Origin: Bacteroidales bacterium M7
GTDB taxonomy: Bacteria > Bacteroidota > Bacteroidia > Bacteroidales > Muribaculaceae
NCBI GenBank assembly: GCA_001689515.1
Contig: LUJR01000018.1
Location: forward strand, 3,403 to 18,776
Direction: 5' to 3'
DNA length: 15,374 nucleotides
In this document: piece by piece, positions 7,608-14,240 of the stretch
How the letters are laid out: every line of letters starts with the position of its first letter
Numbering within the stretch: position 1 is the stretch's first letter
The notes under the pieces: model-generated
What the model saw: only the letters and a program-made list of their open reading frames with translations
The model's database searches: none
Told to the model about the DNA's origin: nothing
Position numbers and translations under genes: made by a program

Positions 7608-8159
7608 TTATTGCTTGACGATCCCTGTGACAACCACTGGCTGAGATCCACGCCAGGGCACAGTGGCATAATACCGCTCATATTCAAGCGTAACCGGCTT
7701 GCCCGAGCCCTGAAGATTCTGCAACTGCTTGACAACAGTCTGGTCTGCCACCGAGAAACTGAAATCACGCGAGTAGATGCGGGTCGTATCTGTCAATGCG
7801 CTCTCGGTAATCATCTGACCCTCAAAGGTCTTGAATATCATGCCCCGACGCTCTATCTGTGTGATATAGCCTGTCACACGCGCCTCGGTGATGTAGGGAT
7901 TGAAATAGCGGAAATAGCAGGTCACGCCTAGACCTATAATTATAATCGTCAATGTCCATGCCCAGAAATGCGACTTGCGCTTCTTGGGTTTGCCCTCCGC
8001 AGCCGCTTTGGCGGCATCGTCGGCTATGTCGTCAGTGAAATCCACATGCTTGTCCTCCTCAGGCTCTGACGCCGTAACAGATGGTTGTGGATTGGAGGAA
8101 GGAGTAGATGCCGGAGCATCAGCCTCGTCAAAGTAATCGTCAAAATTGTCATCTTTCAT
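7608..8159 (-). CDS. Single-pass membrane protein of unknown function
   Basis: This 183-residue protein starts with a disordered, acidic and Pro/Ser-rich segment (1-55). A short basic patch KPKKRKS (57-63) and one membrane span (about 64-85, HFWAWTLTIIIIGLGVTCYF) follow. The remaining roughly 95-residue domain is rich in predicted beta strands (ITEARVTGYITQIERRG..., VTLEYERYYATVPWRG). The basic residues before the span place the N-terminus in the cytoplasm and the folded domain outside. I do not recognise the family; similar small proteins are common in Bacteroidales without assigned function. It sits between the flippase-like gene (24-base gap) and the dehydrogenase (24-base gap), so it is likely cotranscribed. 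Confidence 0.8.
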   Translation of the reverse strand: MKDDNFDDYFDEADAPASTPSSNPQPSVTASEPEEDKHVDFTDDIADDAAKAAAEGKPKKRKSHFWAWTLTIIIIGLGVTCYFRYFNPYITEARVTGYITQIERRGMIFKTFEGQMITESALTDTTRIYSRDFSFSVADQTVVKQLQNLQGSGKPVTLEYERYYATVPWRGSQPVVVTGIVKQ

Positions 8160-8183
8160 CGTAGTAATCTGTCGCTATGTGTT

Positions 8184-9275
8184 TCACATCTTCATTGGCT
8201 CGTCTGATTTGCCGCGAGTGCTGCGTTTGTCAATCGATATGGCGATGAAGGTGAATATGCCAAGGATTATCAGCAGCAGGGTGTTAGTGCCCATCACGAG
8301 GTTGGCAAACGACGTGCTCATGTCCTTAAACGAAACTCCGTCAGGCAATATGATGCCAGCCGAGTAGAAGCTCAACGCGAATATCACCGACCACTGCCAC
8401 GGACCTATGCCGCCGTTGCTGGGCACACCCATTGATATGCTTGACAGCACGAAGGTGACAAGCACAGCCAGTATCGTATAGTCATGGATGATCTGCGTGG
8501 TGAAAGCGAAGGCGTGAAACGCTATGTAGAGCTGCGTGAAATAGCATCCCCACAGGGCAGCCGTGTACAGCAGCCAGCGCCCCTTGCCGGGCATCTTGAC
8601 TATGACCGCAAAGCCTTCCCACAGTCCATTCCACAGGGACTTTATCTTCATCAACAGCTTATTGTCAGGCACACGCGTAAACAACAACCATATGCCGATC
8701 ACTACTACACCTACTGCCGTCCACAGCCAAGGATTAGTCAAAACGGCGTGTACACTCGCTGCCGCATCAGGGTTCTGGGCAAGATAACGGTTCATCTCGC
8801 TGCCAGCGAGTATGAATGTGACCAATGTAAGTAACAGTACCGTCAGGGTGTCGGCAAGACGCTCTGCAACCATGGAGCCGAAGACGGTGGTAAACGATGC
8901 ATCCTCTCTCTTGGCGATGAAACCGGTGCGCCACACCTCGCCGAGACGCGGAAACACGAGATTGACGGCATAAGTGCCGAAGATGCTGTAGACAAGGACA
9001 TAAAGCGGCACATTGATGTCGAGAGCCTTGAGCTGGATGCGCCAGCGCATGGCGCGGAACACATGGCTGAATATGCTGACCACCCAGCCCAATCCTATCC
9101 ACCAGAAATTGCAGTAGTCACGGATGATGCCTACCATCTCCTTGAAGTCTATCCCGGTAAACAGCAGGTAGCAGAGTCCCACCGTGATAATCAGCGGTAC
9201 ACCATAGCGGAGTATCAGCACCAATGCCGACGGCTTCTTGCCGTCAGGACTCTGGGATATTTCGGATTGTGTCAT
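8184..9275 (-). CDS. Lysylphosphatidylglycerol synthase TM-region/UPF0104 flippase-like protein
   Basis: This 363-residue polytopic inner-membrane protein has about eight hydrophobic segments. It matches the family of the N-terminal flippase half of MprF and of AglD-like UPF0104 proteins. Key signatures are RAMRWRIQLKAL (74-85), YAVNLVFPRLGEVWRTG (102-118), VFGSMVAERLAD (131-142) and the later PSNGGIGPWQW. No catalytic lipid-aminoacylating domain is fused to it. Members of this family move or bind charged or glycosylated lipids, but the substrate here is unknown. A DUF2156 protein resembling the catalytic half of MprF is encoded separately at 11609-12562. This gene is the first of the tight minus-strand block. 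Only 25 bases separate its start from the REPIN at 9301-9376, leaving little room for a promoter of its own. Confidence 0.9.
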   Translation of the reverse strand: MTQSEISQSPDGKKPSALVLILRYGVPLIITVGLCYLLFTGIDFKEMVGIIRDYCNFWWIGLGWVVSIFSHVFRAMRWRIQLKALDINVPLYVLVYSIFGTYAVNLVFPRLGEVWRTGFIAKREDASFTTVFGSMVAERLADTLTVLLLTLVTFILAGSEMNRYLAQNPDAAASVHAVLTNPWLWTAVGVVVIGIWLLFTRVPDNKLLMKIKSLWNGLWEGFAVIVKMPGKGRWLLYTAALWGCYFTQLYIAFHAFAFTTQIIHDYTILAVLVTFVLSSISMGVPSNGGIGPWQWSVIFALSFYSAGIILPDGVSFKDMSTSFANLVMGTNTLLLIILGIFTFIAISIDKRSTRGKSDEPMKM

Positions 9276-9300
9276 ATATGTGTCAATGTTGCAGTATCAC

Positions 9301-9376
9301 GTAGGGACGCGGCGTGCCGCGTCATCGCATCAGGCGATATGTATTTATTTGATGACGCGGCGCGGCGCGACCCTAC
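9301..9376. repeat. Second REPIN, reverse-orientation homologue of 2869-2946
   Basis: The left 24-base REP (9301-9324) is identical to the left REP at 2869-2892. The right REP (9353-9376) has three changes relative to the right unit at 2923-2946, two of which break pairs in its own hairpin. The 28-base spacer aligns with the reverse complement of the other spacer: 20 identical positions, 8 substitutions that are all transitions, and one 2-base gap. The whole element is therefore homologous and inverted relative to the RAYT-linked copy. It occupies the gap between two co-directional minus-strand genes (flippase start 9275, 687-residue gene stop 9408), where it could act as an attenuator or 3' mRNA stabiliser. 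Confidence 0.92.
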
Positions 9377-9407
9377 AATCATACGTTTTTTCTAAATCTT
9401 AATGCGC

Positions 9408-11471
9408 TTAGCGGCGGGGACGCGGAGCGGGATTGGGTTTTGTCGGCTTGACGCGGGCGAGGGCTTCGTAGAGGTCCCAGACCTTGACGTTGCCGTCCTC
9501 GCTGACATACTTCTTCATAGCCTTGATATTGGCATTCTCGTTGGGAGAGCCCTTGGCAGCCCAGAGCATGTCGGCGATGGAGCGCGCTATGCGGTTGTTG
9601 AGATTCTTGTCTACTATGATATACTCGTGGTTGATGACAGCATCAATATCGCCTGATGCCAGGGCGGTGATAAGAGCCTTGTATTTGTCGGTCTTAAGCT
9701 CCGCGCTGTTCCAGGTCTTGGTGTTGTCGTTGAGATATGCTATGTCGGCAGCTTCATCAGCCGAAGGTGTGGCAGTCGCAGCTGATGCCGCCGCAGTCGT
9801 TGGCTGGCTGCCAGTGGCAGCTATCTCGGCATTAAGTTCCTCTTGGGTGACCTCCTGACCGAACTCCTGCGAAGGCTCGCTGTCGGGCAACAGGAAGTAG
9901 GCGATGCCTCCGGCTATAATCAGCACGAGCATGATGACCACAAACCATAGTCCACGGTTACTGTGTTTGGAGCCGACCACGGTTTCTTCCACCGCGTCAT
10001 CCACCATCTCCGACTGGCTGTCGGCTGCCACGGATATCTCTTTGTGAAGCTCACGGGCATTACGCGCCTTGTCCTTGCGCTTCTTATCCATGTCGGGCGT
10101 AGCGCGGTCAAACACCGGGGCTACGGGACGTACCGGAGCCTGGGGCTGATGGTGATGGATCGCAGCAGGCGCTTCTGTTGCACTCGTCACTGCAGGTTGC
10201 ACAGCCGCTGCAACTGGTCGAGAGGGAGACTTCATATCCACATTATACACCTCCGCATTGCCAGCCACGGTCAAGCGGTGGGCACGGAAACCGTGGAAAT
10301 TTCCTGAGTGGAGCTGGCTGTATTCAGGTGTGTTCTTCTCAAGCGTTATCTCCTGGGTGAATATGCGTCCGCCCCCGAAGTCCAGACGCAGGGTGATTCC
10401 TTGCTCCACCGGCTCGAGCACCAGTTCGACTTTCTCGCAGTTGATCAGTTCTGAAGGACTCTTGAGCACCTTGAGGGGTTTGTAGTTGTTGCTCGCCACC
10501 TGTATCTCGGTAGTGCTGTTGGGCGACAGGTCGCGCTCGGTTATTTCAATATACGGCTCCATCGTGTTGATGGGACGGCCGTTGACATTGATGGTATATC
10601 CGTTGACAGGTATGCCTTTTGAGGAACGCACCTCTAAGGGCACACGGCGCACAAATCCCATACCGCTCTCCGCTGCAGTCTTAACTCGCAGGGCGGGTCC
10701 CTCATAGCGCACATAGGGTGACGGGGCTCCGACCGATATGTTTTCCGACCTCGGATTAAAACCTGCTTTGGTGAATGTCAGGGTCAGACGCTCACCATCG
10801 GTGACAACGATGCGCGACGGTGTGCAACCCACAGGCGCTATTACAGTATATTCACGCTTCACAGGAGCCGTGATGCGGTCAAGCTTGCTGCCCGGACGCA
10901 ATGAAGCTGTAGCCGGCACCACGAGCACGCGGTCAAAGCAGGCATATTCGACCTGTGACGGAAATGAGAGCGTAGAGTCAAGCTCGCTAGAGCTGGCATA
11001 TGTGCGGTAACAGAACGGCTGCTTGGGGGCGGATGCCGAGGTCAGCGGACGCACATACTGCCATGACTTCAACCGCTCCGGCTCTGCCGGCACTCCAGCC
11101 GATACAAAGCAATGCTCTACGGCATCATCGCTGAGCGAACGGTCCTCTACGAGCATCTTTTTCAGCTCGCCCAGAAGCTGTACCGTGCGACGGCCAGAGA
11201 GAGCACACTCATTGTCAAGACGAAGCGTGAGCACGAAGCAGCTACCGTCGGGACTCGCCGGGTTAGGCGTCACGAGCGAGAAGTAATGTCCGCGTGGCGA
11301 CGACCACAGCGCGTAACACTCGCGCAGATTGAGAAATTCGCGTATCGCCTTGGTGCCGTCAAACACCGCATCGGTGTCGATGTCCTCACCTGTGGGATAA
11401 TTGTAGATTACGTTAGGCTCGCCGGAGATGGTTTCCGACAGCGAAACTCGTATATAGCCGTATTTTGGCAT
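9408..11471 (-). CDS. Large single-span membrane protein with PEGA-like cytoplasmic domains, function unknown
   Basis: This 687-residue protein has no signal peptide. Residues 1-125 form an alpha/beta domain I do not recognise (GYIRVSLSETISG..., then GRRTVQLLGELKKML). Residues about 205-250 and 275-335 look like PEGA/Ig-type beta modules (for example GYTINVNGRPI and NNYKPLKVL), and 340-402 is a further beta-rich region. A Pro/Ala/His-rich linker (413-455) and a charged helix (462-480) lead to one membrane span (507-528, preceded by KHSNR and followed by DSEPSQE). This predicts a roughly 500-residue cytoplasmic part and a roughly 160-residue extracytoplasmic part. The tail has a low-complexity Ala/Thr stretch (551-577), then a helical segment with WNSAELKTDKYKALITAL. 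The gene is divergent from the DUF2156 gene and upstream of the flippase block across a REPIN. I do not assign a function; a sensor or scaffold is conceivable. Confidence 0.85.
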   Translation of the reverse strand: MPKYGYIRVSLSETISGEPNVIYNYPTGEDIDTDAVFDGTKAIREFLNLRECYALWSSPRGHYFSLVTPNPASPDGSCFVLTLRLDNECALSGRRTVQLLGELKKMLVEDRSLSDDAVEHCFVSAGVPAEPERLKSWQYVRPLTSASAPKQPFCYRTYASSSELDSTLSFPSQVEYACFDRVLVVPATASLRPGSKLDRITAPVKREYTVIAPVGCTPSRIVVTDGERLTLTFTKAGFNPRSENISVGAPSPYVRYEGPALRVKTAAESGMGFVRRVPLEVRSSKGIPVNGYTINVNGRPINTMEPYIEITERDLSPNSTTEIQVASNNYKPLKVLKSPSELINCEKVELVLEPVEQGITLRLDFGGGRIFTQEITLEKNTPEYSQLHSGNFHGFRAHRLTVAGNAEVYNVDMKSPSRPVAAAVQPAVTSATEAPAAIHHHQPQAPVRPVAPVFDRATPDMDKKRKDKARNARELHKEISVAADSQSEMVDDAVEETVVGSKHSNRGLWFVVIMLVLIIAGGIAYFLLPDSEPSQEFGQEVTQEELNAEIAATGSQPTTAAASAATATPSADEAADIAYLNDNTKTWNSAELKTDKYKALITALASGDIDAVINHEYIIVDKNLNNRIARSIADMLWAAKGSPNENANIKAMKKYVSEDGNVKVWDLYEALARVKPTKPNPAPRPRR

Positions 11472-11529
11472 GACTCTGTTAGTGTATGATATGTTGCAAA
11501 TTAGTGTATAGAGGAGGTGTAATCAACTG

Positions 11530-11537
11530 CAAATATA
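11530..11537 (-). promoter_or_regulatory. -7 promoter box for the 687-residue membrane protein gene
   Basis: Read on the minus strand this is TATATTTG, a perfect match to the Bacteroidota primary-sigma -7 consensus TAnnTTTG. A TTG lies about 20 bases further upstream on that strand, a fair -33 element. The predicted leader before the ATG at 11471 is about 50 bases. A near-match (CTAATTTG at 11497-11504) lies closer to the gene and is an alternative. Confidence 0.5.
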
Positions 11538-11568
11538 GCCAAATAAACTCTATCCGCCAAGATGATGT

Positions 11569-11576
11569 TATATTTG
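11569..11576 (+). promoter_or_regulatory. -7 promoter box for the DUF2156 gene
   Basis: TATATTTG matches TAnnTTTG exactly and ends 32 bases before the ATG at 11609, giving a short leader. No clear TTTG -33 element is visible. Its position supports ATG 11609 as the start, because the longer reading frame from 11486 would begin upstream of this promoter. It is divergent from the minus-strand box at 11530-11537, 31 bases away. Confidence 0.5.
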
Positions 11577-11608
11577 TATCTTCACACACTCTCCAAATTC
11601 AAACTGAT

Positions 11609-12562
11609 ATGTCACCCATCACTACAGACTGCGTATGCAACGCCGCCCTATCAGATATAGCTTACGCTCCACGATTAGATTTCAGGGAATTTACGCTCGC
11701 CGAGATACCGCAGATTCGTTCTCTGCTTGAGCATGCGCCTTCACGCACGTGCGATTTCACCATCGGAGGCATCTATATGTGGACCGACTATTTCCGCTAC
11801 CGCCGCACCATCATTGACGACACGCTGATAGTCAGCGGTCTGAGCGAACTTGATGTCACCAAAGCAGCATTTTCGCTCCCTGTCGGACGCATGCCGCTCA
11901 TACGTAGCATAGCCATGCTCCGCAACTACTGCGAATCAGAGGGGATAGAATGCCGTCTGTCAGCCATCCCTGAGGAAGCCGTGGCTTCGCTTGAAAAACT
12001 CGGAGGACGAGTGGACGCCCAACTCACCGACTGGACCGACTACCTCTATGATGCTGCTCCTTTAGCCACCCTGAGCGGCAAAAAGATGAGCAAGAAGCGT
12101 AATCATGTCAATGCCTTTGCCGCAGCCTACCCCGGCTATCGGTTTGAGCCTCTCACACCTGACAATCTGGCAGCAGTGACAAGCTTCTACAATGCCATGC
12201 ATCTTGCCTCCGACAAGGGAGTCACAGCCGAAGTGGAGAGGATGCAGACACTCCGCGTCCTTGCCAATCCGTGGGCATACCCGTTCCACGGTGCAGTGTT
12301 GTCAACACCATCTGACGGCATCGTGGCTTTCACCCTCGGCGAGATAAAAGATGACACCCTTTACGTCCACATCGAGAAGATGCGCCACGACATCACCGGC
12401 GCAGGCGAGACCGTCAACAAACTGTTCGCGGCTGACATGGCGGAGCGTTATGCCATCCGCTACATCAACCGCGAAGAAGATGCCGGTGACGAAGGGCTGC
12501 GCCAAGCCAAAGAGTCATACCACCCCACCGCCATGCTCCGCAAATACGATATAGTATTTTGA
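11609..12562 (+). CDS. DUF2156 / phosphatidylglycerol lysyltransferase C-terminal-like protein
   Basis: This 317-residue soluble protein resembles the LPG-synthase C-terminal (DUF2156) family, which has a tandem GNAT-like acyltransferase fold. Recognisable parts are the N-terminal module with LDFREFTLAEIPQIRSLL (23-40), CDFTIGGIYMW (48-58), the basic helix GKKMSKKRNHVNAF (157-170), and the strongly conserved C-terminal block INREEDAGDEGLRQAKESYHP (286-306). In MprF the related domain transfers an amino acid from aminoacyl-tRNA to phosphatidylglycerol. Stand-alone Bacteroidota versions have no established substrate, so the role is inferred only at fold level. I chose ATG 11609 over an in-frame ATG at 11486: the added residues look non-coding and a TAnnTTTG promoter box falls inside them. 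A tandem repeat and a hairpin follow the stop. Confidence 0.87.
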   Translation: MSPITTDCVCNAALSDIAYAPRLDFREFTLAEIPQIRSLLEHAPSRTCDFTIGGIYMWTDYFRYRRTIIDDTLIVSGLSELDVTKAAFSLPVGRMPLIRSIAMLRNYCESEGIECRLSAIPEEAVASLEKLGGRVDAQLTDWTDYLYDAAPLATLSGKKMSKKRNHVNAFAAAYPGYRFEPLTPDNLAAVTSFYNAMHLASDKGVTAEVERMQTLRVLANPWAYPFHGAVLSTPSDGIVAFTLGEIKDDTLYVHIEKMRHDITGAGETVNKLFAADMAERYAIRYINREEDAGDEGLRQAKESYHPTAMLRKYDIVF

Positions 12563-12574
12563 ATTTCATAATTC

Positions 12575-12610
12575 TTATAAGACTTATAAAATTTATAAGA
12601 TTTATAAGAA
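12575..12610. repeat. Four tandem 9-bp repeats forming a near-palindrome
   Basis: Four consecutive units follow the consensus TTATAAGAT: TTATAAGAC, TTATAAAAT, TTATAAGAT and TTATAAGAA. Including flanks, 12570-12612 (43 bases) is an almost perfect palindrome with two mismatched pairs and one central base. It begins eight bases after the DUF2156 stop codon (12562) and directly precedes the terminator hairpin. It may be an intergenic repeat, a protein-binding array or part of the 3' end. Confidence 0.8.
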
Positions 12611-12623
12611 TTACCTATAAACT

Positions 12624-12657
12624 AAGGAGGCGCATCCGATTGTGGATGCGCCTCCTT
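12624..12657. terminator. Strong hairpin terminator between convergent genes
   Basis: A perfect 14-bp stem, AAGGAGGCGCATCC (12624-12637) pairing with GGATGCGCCTCCTT (12644-12657), has a six-base loop. It lies between the convergent ends of the DUF2156 gene (+) and the SusF-like gene (-), so it can serve both. The T-tract is short on the plus side (CTTTAA) and weak on the minus side, so termination relies mainly on stem strength. Confidence 0.8.
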
Positions 12658-12681
12658 TAAGTATCTATCGGTCAGCTATGA

Positions 12682-14178
12682 TCAGATAGCTGTCAGAGTA
12701 GCGTGGTAGGGAACCTTGCTGAGGTCGAGGGTGACTTCGAAGGTGCCTGCAGCAGGAGCTGTAAGGTTGCCGGAACCACCGTCGCATACGAGGTCGTCCA
12801 TGCCGTTACCGCCATTGCCATACTGGATGTCCCAAGCACCGTCAGCGCGGAACTTGAACTCGTCGCCTGCTGCGAATGTCACAGTAGCCTTCCAGATCTG
12901 ACCGTCAACAGTGGTCATGGGGACATCAGTACCCCAGCCAGAAGCTGCGAAACCGCCGATTACGCCCCATGACTGTACGGGGCCGTAAACGGTCTCCCAA
13001 GTCATAGATACAGTGCTCATGCGCACGCAGTAGTAGCCTTCGTCAGACACTGTGAGGTTGCCTGCACCACCGTCAGTTGACAGTGTGCCAGCTTCAGCAC
13101 CTGCGCCGAAGTTGATACCGTTCCAGTCTGCTTGTGTCGAGAACTTGAAGCTACCCTTCAGAGGCATCCAAGACTCATAAGCAGCACCGGTGGGTGTAGG
13201 ATAGATCTTAGCCGAAGCAGGCTGGCTCCATCCGTTGGCATCACCAGGAGTGTAGAGGAAGTCATATACGGGAGCGAACTCGTAGGTCATCATCTCGAGG
13301 TTGATAACCATGACATACTTGCCGACAACGCCGTTGAGGCAGCCTGCACCGCAGTCTTCAGTAGCTGTACGACCAACGAGTTTGCCAGAGAGGGCACCGT
13401 CACCATTGGTAGCGACACCAAATGCTGCGTCATCGCCGTCAACCCAGTTGCCTGTCTCATAGGTAGACTGAGGAACGACCTTCCACCACCATTCGCTGCC
13501 GTCAAGGTCAACTACGTAGGTGAATACGGGATCGTCATATACATCCTTGCCAGAGTGGTTCATCTGGAGAGCACCGCCTACGCTCCAGCCGTTGATTGTG
13601 CCGAGGAGATAGTAAGCAGGTTCAACCACGAAGTCAGGAGGTATGGGAGCCATGTAGAAAGCCTGGGGAGCGTAGTAGTAGTCGCTGCCGTTGAGGCGGA
13701 TGTTGCTGACGTTTTCGCCGTCAACATAGCCTGCGTAGCGCACCCACATTTCCTTCACTTCAGACTTGCGTCCAAACATGTTCTCATAGATAACCTGAAG
13801 GTCATCGGCTGTAGTAGTGATAACGCCGTTGTTGAGAGTGCAAGGCACTTCCTGAGCGTTAGCGAAGTTCTCGTTGTCAGCAAGCCAAGCCTTGAAGTAG
13901 AGCTTGTAGCCGGCAGGGAACTGACTCTCGTCGACAGTAACATCAGCGAGTTGGATGGGATAACCGAGCTTGCCGTAAGCATCGAGATCGATAGTAGCGA
14001 GGTCGCCTGTCTCCTCGTTAGCAGCAAGATACTGGCTTGAAGCCACGGTGATGCCGTCAACATTGAGGATCTGCTCCTCGGGAGTGACGGGAATCTGGGG
14101 ATTGGGCTCCTCATACTGGCTGCAGGCTGTCATGCCTGCTGCCAGAACGAGAGCACTCAGATATGTGAGTTTTTTCAT
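12682..14178 (-). CDS. SusF-like outer-membrane glycan-binding lipoprotein
   Basis: This 498-residue surface lipoprotein has a type II signal peptide with lipobox ending TAC at C19 (mature CSQYEEP, with acidic residues soon after the cysteine, as in Bacteroidota surface lipoproteins). An Ig-like SusE/SusF N-terminal part (about 30-180) is followed by three carbohydrate-binding-type modules. These begin near LLGTINGW (191-198), YTPGDANGW (309-317) and VIGGFAASGW (406-415). The second and third share a repeated DGG.GNLT motif (369-375 and 466-472), which suggests duplication. The three-module layout and length match B. thetaiotaomicron SusF (485 residues), which binds starch without hydrolysing it. 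The glycan here is not provable from sequence. It is the last gene of the cluster, 62 bases after the SusE-like gene, and is followed by the terminator. Confidence 0.9.
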   Translation of the reverse strand: MKKLTYLSALVLAAGMTACSQYEEPNPQIPVTPEEQILNVDGITVASSQYLAANEETGDLATIDLDAYGKLGYPIQLADVTVDESQFPAGYKLYFKAWLADNENFANAQEVPCTLNNGVITTTADDLQVIYENMFGRKSEVKEMWVRYAGYVDGENVSNIRLNGSDYYYAPQAFYMAPIPPDFVVEPAYYLLGTINGWSVGGALQMNHSGKDVYDDPVFTYVVDLDGSEWWWKVVPQSTYETGNWVDGDDAAFGVATNGDGALSGKLVGRTATEDCGAGCLNGVVGKYVMVINLEMMTYEFAPVYDFLYTPGDANGWSQPASAKIYPTPTGAAYESWMPLKGSFKFSTQADWNGINFGAGAEAGTLSTDGGAGNLTVSDEGYYCVRMSTVSMTWETVYGPVQSWGVIGGFAASGWGTDVPMTTVDGQIWKATVTFAAGDEFKFRADGAWDIQYGNGGNGMDDLVCDGGSGNLTAPAAGTFEVTLDLSKVPYHATLTAI

Positions 14179-14240
14179 TGTGTTCGTTGTGCGTTTTTTT
14201 AGTTAACGAATGGAACTGTGTGAATTATCCAGTCCCTCAA

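Noticed and set aside
6315..7931. A 538-codon open frame on the plus strand opposite the antiporter and dehydrogenase genes
   Set aside because: It is antisense to two genes with clear family motifs, its product is rich in His, Arg and Cys without domain pattern, and it reflects the codon bias of the real strand.
2869..9376. CRISPR repeats
   Set aside because: The repeated units are inverted pairs with internal hairpins and only two locations, not direct repeats with regular unique spacers, and no cas genes are present.
11486..11608. Longer start for the DUF2156 protein
   Set aside because: The 41 extra residues show no family similarity and contain the TAnnTTTG promoter box that would lie inside the coding region.
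12673..12692. Seven-bp hairpin (CAGCTAT/ATAGCTG) overlapping the SusF-like stop codon
   Set aside because: It is short, lies partly within coding sequence, has no T-tract, and a much stronger terminator is adjacent.
13132..14040. A 302-codon open frame on the plus strand opposite the SusF-like gene
   Set aside because: It is antisense to a well-supported lipoprotein gene, with no start-site context and no recognisable family.
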